The position numbers and the translations under genes were made by a program. Shown piece by piece: positions 20,152 to 31,900 of a DNA stretch of 64,000 bases. The DNA is from Trissonchulus latispiculum. Lineage: Eukaryota > Nematoda > Enoplea > Enoplida > Ironidae. A model generated the notes under the pieces. That model had not been told where the DNA came from, made no database searches, and saw only the letters and a list, made by a program, of their open reading frames with translations. Position 1 is the stretch's first letter. Each line of letters opens with the position of its first letter. The stretch spans positions 1-64,000 of the forward strand of contig JASAND010032009.1 of NCBI GenBank assembly GCA_030248195.1, read 5' to 3'.

Positions 20152-21744
20152 TAGTGTTTGCTGTAGATCTGAAAGAAAATTGCTAGATTAATTACGATAA
20201 TTCTAGAAACGCTTGAGCAGCAGCTGAATTCACATTACAAATTAAATGGTTTTAGAATCTGTCTGTGCTCCCTTCTTTAGTGTTGCTTCATCGTACCATA
20301 TTTAACAAATATCTCCTTGTAGGGGGGAAATAATTCTGCCGTTGTGCGTTATTGGTATTCCTAATTAAATAATTAATTAATTAATTGTGCATCATAATTG
20401 GTACGTATGTGTCAGACTACTTCACCGTCTGCGCTGCATCTGTACAGTAGATGTAACGGAAACTTTGGGCGTGTGCTCCCCCAACTTTTTGCGAGGGTCC
20501 CTCTGGAAGATCCCTACCCCAAGGCCCCAACCCTCATTTTGCTGTGAGAATTCCTAGTTTCACCCATGATTGGAATTCCTGGTATCTGACCATCCACCAT
20601 CAGGAGTGTGAGCAGCAGTGAGGAAGCGTCGTGATAATCGGTGGAATAGAAAGACTCGGCTAAGTAAGGGTTGTCCGACTTTGGATCCATGTTTATATTT
20701 CCATTATTCTCATTATAACTCAGGCAATAATAACTTCATGATCAACTCAAAATCTGACATCGGTGTTATATGGAACAGTGACGGCATTAGAGAACTGCAT
20801 AAAAATGTTTATTTATTTACAGGATAATATTTAAAAATGTTAGATAGATAAAGCACTAGCAAATAATATATAAATGAAAAAGTATATAAATGAAAAGTAT
20901 ATAAATATCATGTTTGAACAGAACATTTCCACACCTAAAATACTGGCTAGTAACCAAAACTGAGCTGGTGACCCTGCTTTGACTTTGATACAGAGCGTTG
21001 TAGCTTTTCCTTTGTACTTCACAAATGCTTTGACTTTTGTGCGTTGTTTTGTACATTTTGTACCTTTCTTAGTCTACATATGTTTCTTGGAGAAAGCCTC
21101 CGCTGGGTTAATCCATATTGCACTATATTTGTGTACACGTTTGACACAATGCAACATAAATAACATAACAAAAAGACTAGAAAAGCTTTAGTCGCCGTGA
21201 GAGTGATTGAGGCCGTAACAGTTAGTCAAGCTGTGACCAATTTACCGCACGGTAATTCGAATAAAGGACTGGTTTTCCGCCCCGTTGCCATATTCTGTAA
21301 GGGTATAACAAAGTGGCATCTTACAGACTCAGAAAATACTTCACTGGACTATCACTTGTGGAAAATTCCTATGGCCGATCATGCACGAGTGCCACTCACG
21401 AGGGCTTCCCGTGCGACACTGCTTATATCTCTAAATGCAAGCAATGTCGTCTTGGAAAGTACTTATACAATGAAACAAGCTACAAATAAAGCTTGCCACT
21501 AAACTAATGAAACTTGATTCTTTTGTGATGCCATTTTTAAGATCAAGTGTCAGTAAATTTGCTGCGGCGGGAGGTCTTTTTTGGTGTGCAGCTGAGCTGT
21601 CTAGGTTGGAGCTCAGTTATACACACTTCTGCACAGTGCAGTTCGCTACATAGCGCGGCAAATTACTTTAGGCCCAGGCCTCCCAGGCGAATAATTAACT
21701 TATCCCCACGGTGCACGAAACAGAAGAGCAACAAAGCAGGCAAT
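20152..21744. other. intergenic, nothing firm
   Basis: A GC-richer patch at 20440-20590 and a block at 21190-21500 with CACGAGTGCCACTCACGAGG-type palindromes may be old transposon fragments. The 101-codon ORF at 21197-21502 begins at GTG and has no recognisable domain. No polyadenylation hexamer was seen close after 20151. Confidence 0.4.
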
Positions 21745-21960
21745 TAACATAGTAAAAGGGAGAGTGACTTGCTATGATTTCAATTAAATAGCAGCATTAT
21801 GTCTGCATTAGCTAAATAGAAATGAATGCTTTACTGACTCAGTTTTTTTAATATTTGTAATTGTAAGTGTGATACTTTGTGATGTCCTGTGAAATTTCTG
21901 TTTATAAATTTGAAGCTATTGAATATATTAGTTATAAAAACGATAGTGAAATATGGATCT
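21745..21960. repeat. third copy fragment of the 8335/12010 segment
   Basis: GTGATGTCCTGTGAAATTTCTGTTTATAAATTTGAAGCTATT and AACGATAGTGAAATA match the 12.9-kb copy, with weaker similarity upstream (CTTGCTATGATT). It lies downstream of the second cysteine-rich gene, as the 8.3-kb copy lies downstream of the first. Confidence 0.45.
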
Positions 21961-23263
21961 GTCCATGTTTTGACAATTTTTTAAATCTAAACTCTTCTAA
22001 GCTCTGCCATGGACCTACCTATTCTTCCGACGACTCTTGCCCGCTGCTCTCGTTCTTTCTGAGAAGACCAGGCAGATCTGTAGATTTGAAATCTTTCAAA
22101 TTCAAATTTCAAATTTCAAAGAGATAAGGAATATTGTCTAGTAAATAAAATAAGGTCTGCAAATGCTTTGATTTCTATTTTTCTAATTGTGACAAAGCAA
22201 TATTGCAGAATCGCCACTGACTGAAACCTTCAACCTTACTAAATACTATGTTTCAGTGTTGTGATAAGTAGGAAAGCGTGGTAACTCATTGCAAATACGA
22301 ATCATGGTCAGGTGGTGGATGTGCTAATGTAACCATGGAGAAATGTTTCGTTTCAAAACGCTTGCAATTTAGTTGATTTCAGGTCAGGAGAGAAATAATG
22401 CAAATCGATTGTGGTTTGGTCTTTGCTTTCCAGAGGAAAATACATACATAGTGATCAATATCAAATTTATCACGTTATAATAATGCTCACAACCACCAAA
22501 GAACACTCACCGTACCCAAGATATAAGATTTTAAACAATTACTACCTTAAACCTGAATCAAAAGTACCACCTCACAGGGTCGCTGGCTCAGAAACTAGTG
22601 ACCAGGTTTCACGTCTGGTAGACGTGTATCAAAGCTGTATTGTGGTACTTGTCCAGCCCACAGTGTTATCATTGCGGTACTTGCCTTGAAATAAACCGTT
22701 TGCTAAGTTCTGCTTTTAAGTTTGTGCAGACAACACAAGATTCCAATTCCAGTTTCGGTTTTTGCTTCAAACAAGGTTTCCGGTTCAGGTTCAGTTCGTC
22801 CAAGTAGTCCACTTTCCAGCCTTCTGAGCTAATATATAATAATAATATAATAACAAGATAAACTATAAACTATAATATAGATAATAAAAACATAAACTTG
22901 ACGGTTACTCATCCTGCTCTCCTGCATAATATTATGGAATAAAAGTTAAAAGCCTCATTTTCTTCACATTTTAAGGAAAATCTAAAACTAATTTCAGTCC
23001 GAGTTTTAGGTCATTAGCTAGACACGTGCAAGAGGGAGAACTTGCGGGGGAGAGGGTGAGTCGGAGGCCGAATGCCATGAAAAATCGGAATTTCCCGTGT
23101 TTTGCGCAAAACATCGATTTAGGGGGGAGTAAACGACCTCTCTGGGGGTGACCCCAAGGTCTGGTGGAACCCTCCAAACTCTGCTTAGCACATGTATTAC
23201 TCAAACTAATTTTAGTTTGATTTTTAGGTCTCTGTCCAAAATAGTATAAGTCTAAGTTTTAGT
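21961..23263. other. intergenic, nothing recognised
   Basis: Contains short AT repeats near 22830-22880 and a GC-richer patch at 23030-23190. No gene was supported. Confidence 0.45.
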
Positions 23264-24160
23264 TTAAGTGACTGGAGCTGAAATCTGTTCATACTGAAAC
23301 CTGGTTTCAGTCTCAGTTTCAGCGACGGAAACATCACCTCCTAGTAGCTACAAAAAGGTCACAAATTGGTTTGGCTTACGTTGCCTGTTTTGTGTCTTGT
23401 CATGTACAAAAATATGCTGCTTATTGCATGCTGTGTTGTTGCGCACATTCGTAACAGGAAACCCGTCCGAGGTTCACCACATCACTGGAGCTCAGACAGC
23501 TCAATTTCCCTCAAACATCCGCTTTGAAACGAAGTTGAAAATAATTAATAGAATTAATAAGTAGGACAAATGCAGAAATTTCTGGTGAACTTGAACGAGG
23601 TTTATCCGTTTCCTGTCTTACGATCTATCAACTAGATTTTTCATTCTTTACCAATGTAGTTAGTGTACAAGATTAGATCCAGTCTCCCTGAAAATACAGA
23701 ATGAATTCAAGTGTTTGCCATTATTTGATTCTGGGTAAACGCTTACTTCTCCAAACATTGTATGTACTGCTTTCTTAAAATGCTGTTGAAATATGGATAA
23801 ATGGCTGAAAAATTAGTACGCACGGTAGCGGCGACTTTTTGATGTTTTGCTGGGATCGGACACACAAGAGATGAGCACGGGCCGATTTGTTTCGGCCCGG
23901 TCCGACCCAGCCAGCTCCAAAATATTACTCTGCTCGCTGGCAAAAGTTTTCGGTCTGGTCCGGCCCGCAAGATGGCAAAATTGGGTTCGGCCCGACCCGC
24001 CAAAAAGATTCAAAAATTTTGCTAACAATATTTTTTCAAAGGCTTCAGAGCATGATGGAAACGCTAATATATGTTAAATTTTAAAAGTTAAATTTTGCTG
24101 TAAAATAACCAGAATGAGTAAATGTGTAACTAATTTTAGTGATTTCACAACATTTTCGAG
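23264..24160 (+). repeat. duplicated segment R1, uninterrupted copy
   Basis: Continuous counterpart of 13853-14249 plus 17461-17955. The junction at 23667-23671 (ACAAG) corresponds to the Crypton insertion point, making this a paralogous empty site. Confidence 0.8.
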
Positions 24161-24266
24161 AGTCCATTCGGCTCGTATTGGCCCGCTCCGGTGCGCAGTT
24201 ACAAAACTTCTCTGACCAGTGGATGTTGGCCCCACCTGGGCCGACGGGCCGAAATGCTCATTTCTA
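23866..24266. mobile_element. hAT MITE with 8-bp target duplication
   Basis: Left end AAGAGATGAGCACGGGCCG; right end, read inward, TAGAAATGAGCATTTCGGCC. Flanking 8-mers GGACACAC (23858-23865) and GGGCACAC (24267-24274) agree at seven positions. Subterminal regions are packed with GGCCCG words. At 401 bp with no transposase, it is non-autonomous. Confidence 0.8.
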
Positions 24267-24430
24267 GGGCACACTAAGCTAAGCTCATTTATACGTTTTT
24301 CTCGATGTCACTGTATTGTACTGTGCTGATATATACTTTAGCGGTTCCAAAATCGAAAGCGCACTCAAACATATTGTCACTTCAGTTTGCATACGAACTC
24401 CTTCTGTAGAACTCCTTTGGTGCGACTGTA

Positions 24431-24500
24431 GCCTCGGTAGCTCAGTTGGCAAAGCGTCGGAGCATTAATCCGGAAGTCGTGAGTCGACTTTTTCGGGTCT
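24431..24500 (+). pseudogene. tRNA-like remnant
   Basis: GCCTCGGTAGCTCAGTTGGC contains a consensus A box (TAGCTCAGTTGG, 24438-24449), and TCGGA...TCCGG can form an anticodon stem. The T arm and 3' acceptor strand do not pair and the loop lacks U33, so this is a decayed tRNA or SINE head, not a working tRNA gene. Confidence 0.5.
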
Positions 24501-25095
24501 CATGTGCTGAAGTGTCAAATTCATTTCTTACATATGTTAAAAATTTTTATTATTGTGTCACTGTGTGTCTTTTACATTTGGGAACGTTTTGCTATATGGA
24601 GGGTAGTTTTGAGTCAGCATCAGTGAAAAACTCAAAACTACAAATAGTTTGCAGTTTGGTTCTTTTTCAAAATGTAGTGTGAACTCGTTTATAGTGGACA
24701 CTCGGGTATAGTTGATAAAACTAAGCTTCTGTGCAAATATAATCCTGTAGGAATATTTTCTTTTGCAGAAATTAGCATCATGTGATAGCGCAATCTTTGG
24801 GCTATCCAATGACTTATAATTTGTGATGGTACGTTGGACACACTGCGAATACGAGGCATCCAAACACGGCCGTTGGTCGTTCTCCTGTTTTTCATTTCGT
24901 TGGTCCAGACATATTTTTCAGTGTTTGAAGGCAGTCTGAGCTAGAAAGTTGCAAAACATTTCTATTATGCCTTACAAAAGCAATGCAATCGGTTTTTACT
25001 TCATATATTAAGAAAAAGTTCACATGCACTTAGGATTTATTTTGTAAACATTTGCTGTTCTGGTCAAATTGCTGTATTAACTACAATATTTGTGT
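24501..25095. other. intergenic, nothing recognised
   Basis: AT-rich. Overlapping minus-strand ORFs at 24558-24895 show no domain. Confidence 0.4.
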
Positions 25096-25208
25096 TAGGC
25101 CGGCGGCCGGCCGCCGGCCGAACGGTCAGACACTCAGCCGGGCCGGTCGCCGGCTCAAAAGCCGCCGGCCGGCCGGCGTCCGGCCGCCGGCTTCCCGGCC
25201 GTCCGAAA
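25096..25208. repeat. GGCCGGC palindrome cluster, possible hAT-like end
   Basis: Dense CCGGC/GCCGG words begin at TTAGGCCGGCGG. A short inverted partner, GCCGGCCCTAA, lies at 25397-25407, so a miniature element of about 310 bp is possible, but the flanking 8-mers do not match well. Confidence 0.45.
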
Positions 25209-25934
25209 ACACTACCTAATATAAAATTCATATGGGGTAAACCGCTGAAAATGTTGAGTAATTTTTCTCGGAATGAATTTTTGTCAAAAAATGTCAACTA
25301 TAGACGAGTTTACCCTAAAATAAGAAGTCTTCCATTCATGATTCCGAAAGTGTGATGCTAAGAATAATATTAAATGTCGTTTAAGTAATCACAATTGCCG
25401 GCCCTAATTTTTCAAAATGGGCACAGTGTTGTATACCGACAGTTTCTCTCAGCTGTTATTGTGGAATACCAGTGAGGCTGGACGTACAGGGATTTAGGAT
25501 GCGTCTGTGCTAAAAGTTGCCTCACTTTATTTTCCAGCGTTTGTTGAGAGTTTGGGTATTTAGCGAATTTTTAGTTTTTACTAGACGAGTCATTTTAATG
25601 TTTCTGAGTCATCCTTACATGGCTTTTCGAACATAACAGGAAACCAGAGCAAGGTTGTCCACATTAAATAGAACTCCAGCTGATCCAATTTCCTTAAAAT
25701 GAAATTCAAATGTAACACAGAATAATCTGAACTAATTAATTGGAAATTGGAACTTGTAGAATTACCGAGAGATAATGAATATCGTTTTGTGTTTTGTATT
25801 ATTTCAGACTGAAGCTTTATAAATTAGTGCGCCAGTCTCGCTACCAGCTACCGTCTGATCTTGACTGACCGTTTACAAACGCTACCGTGCTGGTTTAGTA
25901 AATATCATAATACTAAGAGGAAGAAGAAGAAAAA
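25209..25934. other. upstream flank of the receptor gene
   Basis: No ORF was supported. A purine-rich GAAGAAGAAGAAAAA immediately precedes the start codon at 25935. No clear TATA box was seen. Confidence 0.45.
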
Positions 25935-27596
25935 ATGAACACTATTGGAAGTTGGAACGAATCGACGGCAGATTATTACCAAGACTTACTACGATATACC
26001 GGATACGTTGGTTTTGGCAGTGCCGCTGTGGTTACAAACTTCTGCATCATTGCAATCATTGCCATACATAAGGCATTGTACAAAAGGGAATTTGCTATTC
26101 TTGCTAGCTTAGCAGGTATTTCTTTTTAGATTCATTTTATGTAGGTTAATTTTGTTCATATCAGAAAGAGGAGAATCTTAGACATGAGTAGTTGCTTAAC
26201 ATTTCTGTAAAATTTAGTTGTTGTTGGTGCCTTGTTGTACTGTTGCGGGCATGATCAGCTTATAAGAGCTGCACGTGGGCTCTTTAGCAAATATCGGCTC
26301 TGCCCTTAACACACATCTAAGCTATTAAAGGTTAGCACTTCGGAGTATTCGAAGTGAAAATGATGTGGGGAATTGGAAATTGGACTAAGCATAGCCTAAA
26401 AACTGCAGATGTTTCAATGTTGCTATGCCGGGTTTCCATTTGTTCCGTTGACTAACAGATACCTAGGACAACAAATGGGCCGTAATCCATGAAGCCTATA
26501 CCAAAATGTCAGACACAGTTGCGATGAGGCAATCACCGAAAGGTGTCGGCCGAAACCAAATGTTTTTAGTTATGGTGCTATACCCACTTTTTGACAATTT
26601 GTGCTGATCTCTTGTCCGCGACGACGCCGATTATTGCATATTGTAAGGCTAAAGCGCTAAACGTGAAAAAACATAAACTAGCGTTTTCCAATGCAACACA
26701 CATACAATGACGGAATCGAAAGAAATGTATTCAGATTTGTTTGTTATAATAATATAATTTGTTATAATTCTTGCTGCAAAAGTAATCATTGACATTTTGT
26801 TCATTTCATTTCAGTTGCTGACTTGTTGGTGGGTGTATCCTATCTTGGGACTGGAGTGCGCAGACTACAACTTCTACTGGATGGCACGGAAGATGATGAA
26901 GTTGATACAGCTGTTGGATGCTTACTACAATTATTCCCTTTGCTAAAAACATTTGCACCACTTATTTCGATAAGTATGATCACGGTACTGGCGTTCGATC
27001 GCTTACTATCCGTTTTGTTTTTGAAAAATTATGTTGTGTTTTCTAAGACGTATGTTGTGTATATTGTGGGGTCTGCCTACATTAGTTGCACCGTTTTCAG
27101 CATATCTGGTGTTGTTGCCGCAATAGGCAATGACAACAGAGTATTGATAGTTAAAAAGTGTAAGACCAGCGAAATGATGTCCGGATTTCACAGTGACATG
27201 AGACAAATGTGGCAAATCGTGGGAGGTGCTGTAAGCTTTGGTCTCTATGCTATGGTGGTGTGCTTGCTGTTTGTGCTTAAAGTTAGGAGTGTTGAAGCTG
27301 CTAAAAGTGGCACGTCTAAACTCGACTTCAAACGAGAAGTACAGGTTACAAAAACGGCATTGATCATTGCGGGTCTCACCTTGGTTTTTGTTACAGTACC
27401 AGCAATTTTACATTATGCTGATATTGCCACGGATTGGCAAGTATTGGTACCCCTAAACTCTGCTATCAATCTGTTTGTGTATGCTTATCGATACGAAAAG
27501 TTTAGAGAGTCTCTACTGAAAACTGCTTGCAACAAAAGCATTGTTACTGATATAACCCAATCCGTAGCATTCCATAAAAGAACAACGACCATGTGA
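25935..27596 (+). CDS. rhodopsin-like 7TM G-protein-coupled receptor, two exons
   Basis: Exon 1 is 25935-26115 and exon 2 is 26815-27596. The 699-bp intron runs from GTATTT to TTTCAG and splits a Val codon, restoring SLAVADLLVG, a typical TM2 start. The joined frame is 963 nt, 320 residues. Seven hydrophobic segments are visible: TM1 (YVGFGSAAVVTNFCIIAIIA), TM2 after the splice, TM3 ending in AFDRLLSV (a DRL form of the DRY motif), TM4 to TM6, and TM7 with NLFVYAYRY standing in for NPxxY. N-terminal Asn residues (NES) could be glycosylated. It sits in the plasma membrane and would signal through G proteins; the ligand cannot be inferred. The length is short for the family because of brief termini. 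Confidence 0.85.
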
Positions 27597-27825
27597 ATTT
27601 CATAGCATCTTATTGTTGTAGTTAAAATATCTTTGTTTTAGCTGTGCTATATCATGCTGTTGTACAACCAAAGTGAGCTGTAATTTTGACCGTTAGGCAT
27701 AATAACGTTTGTTTGTAATCATAATTGTCCCGTAATATCATAATAGTAATATCATCATTTTTGTATTATATCTATAATATTTTGTAACTCACGCTTGCTT
27801 AGAATTGATTGAATTAAGAATATGA

Positions 27826-27831
27826 AATAAA
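27826..27831 (+). terminator. AATAAA polyadenylation signal
   Basis: Canonical hexamer 230 bp after the receptor stop codon, on the same strand, in AT-rich 3' UTR-like sequence. Confidence 0.6.
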
Positions 27832-28903
27832 CAGAAAAATACTCACTGACGTCTCTGACATAACAAACAGGCTTCCAAAAAAGGACAATGAGAACGACCA
27901 AGTGATGGTCACATCTTTTAGTTTACACTCGCTACTCAACATTCAGTTCTAACAGAATTATGGGTCTGTTACGTTTAGCTCGCCGTGGAATGTAGAGCTA
28001 GTCACGACTAACGTGGACTAATGAAACATTTGTCCGCGACTTGTCCGAGACTAATAGTCTAAGTCTCGGACATGCATCGGACTAGTTTTTATCAGGGCGA
28101 ATGTCCAGACTTATAGACTGGACAACAAAAAACCTTTTTTCCGCTTCTGTTTTGGAATCTTCCGAGACTAATTTTAGTCTGTCACATGCATCGGACGTCA
28201 GACTATTTATTGTCTAGACAAACGCCTAGACAATTTAGTCTGGGGTCTTGAACTCACTTCGTAGACTAATCATACTTTAGTCTAGACTAATTGAATTGAG
28301 TCAGAGCTATTTTTAATTTAGTCCGGACAAATTTGTCAGGACAAATTTCCAATATGTCTTTAACACTTGTAAAATAGTAGACAGGCTTGCTGGGCTTATT
28401 AAAACCTTCTTTGTTCTAGATGCATGAGGCAACATGCCTTCAACAACCTCATTGGAAGCAGTTGCTCTCTAAGTTTGTCCCCCCACTCGTTCTCCCCTAC
28501 TCACCATGAGGTGTCCAGAAAATGACAAATTTTAAGCATGTTTGGTTAGTTTCAAAAATGTTTCGACTTTGCCGCAATTGCATGGTCTAAAATTATATGT
28601 TTGAAACTAAAATTTGGTTTTTGAGCACTTTTAATCTTAGTTATTGCAGAATACATCGGCGTAGATAAAACCCAGACTGTCTGTTCATACATAAAGCAAT
28701 CATCCCTAGCTGGTAGAAACAAAGAGGTGGCTCACACCACTTGCAAGTGGTTCACAAAGATGACAAAGCAAAAGACAGCAGGTTTGCGTTATCAGCCAGG
28801 TGGCCGTGTCGGATCCAGGGAGGGCGCTCTCTCCTTGCGCCCTTCCCCGTCAGGTGCAATCCTGTTGTTGTTGTTGTTGTTGCTTCCGGCCACCTGACCA
28901 TAG

Positions 28904-31900
28904 TCAATCGACCCGGGCAGCCCCACCAGGGTGGAGCCGTCCGCATTCCCGGAGAAAGGCTAGGACCTCCAGGGGTCTATCCCAGAGGGCTTGGGCTGAG
29001 GGGGATGGGCCCAGGTGGAGAACACGGGCCCTGTTAGCCTGAGGGCAGGAGGAAATGAGGTGCTGCAGGGTGTCTTCTTGGCCTGGACAGAACCTGCAGT
29101 AAGGATCCGCTGCTGCCCCGATGCGGTGCAAAAACCGCCAACCCTGAGTTGGGAAAGGACTGTTCTCTCTCTTCTTTTGAGATTGAGTTCAGAGGGGCTG
29201 GGGGCGCGCGGGATGTGGTTAAGATAACAGAGTCTGTCTGGCTGGAGACCTGAAATCCACTGGTCGGTAAAGTGCCTGGAAATGAGGCATTTGACCGCAC
29301 TGAAGTCCACTTCGGTTTCTGATTGGCTGAGGCTACTGGCTAAGTTGGCCAGTCGGTCTGCGGTCTCGTTTCCCTGAATACCCGAGTGCCCGGGTAGCCA
29401 GTTGATGGACAGGGTTCTGGGTTGTGCCGACAGGATTCCAGCTATGCGGCTCCAGACTGACGCTTCCAATTCCGTGGAGGCTCTGCTGGGTCCGGACTGC
29501 AACTTTTTCAGCAGGGCCTGAGAGTCAGAAAAGATCCTGATGCTCCTGTCTTCGTCGGTGGAGACATCCTGCGTCCAGCGCAGTGCAGCGTCCAGAGCTC
29601 TCAGTTCTGCACCGAAGCTCGAGGTCAGCATGCCTGCCGGTTCCATTAGGTTCCTGGTCAAGTTTTCTCGGTGGTAAATAATATGGGCTCCGCTTCCTCC
29701 GTTCTTCGTACCTTCTTGTGCCGACCCATCAGTGAAGATGGTGATATCGACAGGGTCCAAGGTACTTATGGCAGATTCCGTAGTTGCTTTCCGTTTCTCT
29801 GGTGGATCCCTCCTAGAGACGCCGGGGATCTCCGCTGTGACGGAGAGGCCAGGCGGAGATTTCCAAGGAGGGAATGGACTAGCTGCAGCCAGTTTCCCCA
29901 GGGGCAGGTTGGCGACGGCGGCTTCCGTAGCTAGGGATCTACCTTCTTCTCTCCATGATTTCTGAGAGACTAGCCTCCTGGCCACTGGTGAGTTGAAGGA
30001 ATCTGCAGTAGGGTTGTTGTCCGGCAGGCACTGGTATTTCTCGTAGGCCACTGCAGTGAGGATTTTGGCCCGAACATGGAGAGGAACGAGTCCGGCTTCT
30101 TTCACAGTCAAATCGGCCGGGGAACCTCGTGAGCAACCAGTGATCGCCCGGGCGGCTTCATTTTGGATTACCTGGAGCCGTTGCAGGTTGCTGGGGGCAG
30201 TCGTGGTCATCCAGGCAGGCCCGCAGTACTCAATAGCGGAGGCAATGTACGCCAGGTACACCATTCTGAGGTCCTCTTTGCTGCATCCCCAGGACGTTCC
30301 GGCCAGGGAGCGTAGGATGTTGTTGCTTTTCCGTAGCTTGGTGATGAGGTGGTCAATATGGGCCCTGAAGGAGAGAGACGGATCAAATTTCACTCCCAGG
30401 AATGTGGGAGTTTTGGTAGTTGGGATCCGTTGGCCGCAGATGTACAGGTCAGGGCAGAGGTTTTGCTCCTTATTCCAGGTTGTGAATAGGCAACATTCAC
30501 ATTTCTGGACATTGATGGTCATTTTGTTGAGTTCTGACCACTTCTCAATGGCGTTGAGGGCTTCTTGTATATGACCCGCCGCTACAGTGGGCTGGGGGTG
30601 CTTAGACCAGACTGCAACATCGTCCGCAAAGAGAGAGAATTCAACTCCCTCCGGGATGACCTCGGCCAAGGAGTTGATGAAGATCTGGAAGAGCGTGGAA
30701 GACAGAACGCACCCTTGAGGGACACCACAGGCAAATCTTCTGGGCCGACTGAGGGCGCCCTCAAATTCTACGGCGTAGAATCTGTCATTCAGGAAATTCT
30801 TTACCCACTGTATAATGCATCGGGGCACGTTGAGTTGAAGGAGGGCTTTCATCAGACCAGGGTGCCAAACACGGTCAAACGCCCTGGAGAAGTCTATTAG
30901 GGCCATAACCGTACGATGAGCTGGTTTTCGTTGATTGAATCCATCACTGATGGATTGGGTGATTCTTAAGACTTGATCTTGTGTAGATCTTAGTCTTCTA
31001 AATCCCGCTTGGTACTTGGTGATGGCTTGGCTTCGCTCCAGGAAGTATGTGAGCCGACCCAGAACCAGGCGCTCCATGACCTTTGCCAGGCACGACGTGA
31101 GGGCAATAGGTCTGTAGCTCGGAATCTGAGACGGGTCCTTTCCCGGCTTGGCAATAGGAATGATTTTAGCCCTTCTCCAGACAGCTGGGCAGCCAGATTC
31201 CAGGAGAGATCTATTGCAAATGGTCAACAGAATTTCTTTGCCCAGTGATGTAAGGTGCCTAAGGCTAACGTTGCGGACCCGATCAGGACCGGGGGCTGCA
31301 TTCGCCTTTAGCCGCTGCAGGGCCAGCTGCAGTTCGCCAGCAGTGAAAGGGCTACACTCCTCCGGTTCATCCGGGTCGTGGTGGCAAGGCTGGTTCAGCT
31401 GATTTTTGGTATCCACCATAAATTTCCGGTCCGGCTTTGAAGTTTTAACCGAGGCTACTTGACCATATTCTTTGATGAAGCCATTTGCCTTGGCCAGAGG
31501 GGTTGATAAGATTTTCCCATTTCTGGCTAGGCATGCTCCGGACGGCGCTGATTTGGCTTTTCCGCTGATATTTTTGACCGTTCTCCAGATCTCAGTCGGG
31601 TCTGTTCGAGGGTTTAGTCTGGAAACATATCTGGCCCAGTGCTCCCGCTTCGAGTTAGAGATGACGATCCTAGCTTCTCTGCAGGCAGCTTTCCAAACTT
31701 CCAGCTTGGCCGGGTCACGGCGAGCTTCGGTGGATAGGCGTTCACGCTTTCTGATGGCATCGTCGGCTTCCTGGCTCCACCAGGGAACAGGGGTTCTGGA
31801 GTCCCCAAAGGGGGCGCTGGCGTCCTGGGCCTCGGTGACAGCTTTACTGAAGAGATGGACTAGCTGGGCGAGCTTTAGGTCAGATGCGTTGCTGATGTCG

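Noticed and set aside
21197..21502. 101-codon ORF as a gene
   Set aside because: It needs a GTG start, overlaps palindromic CACGAG repeats and has no recognisable motif.
24431..24500. Functional tRNA gene
   Set aside because: The acceptor and T-arm do not pair and the anticodon loop lacks U33.
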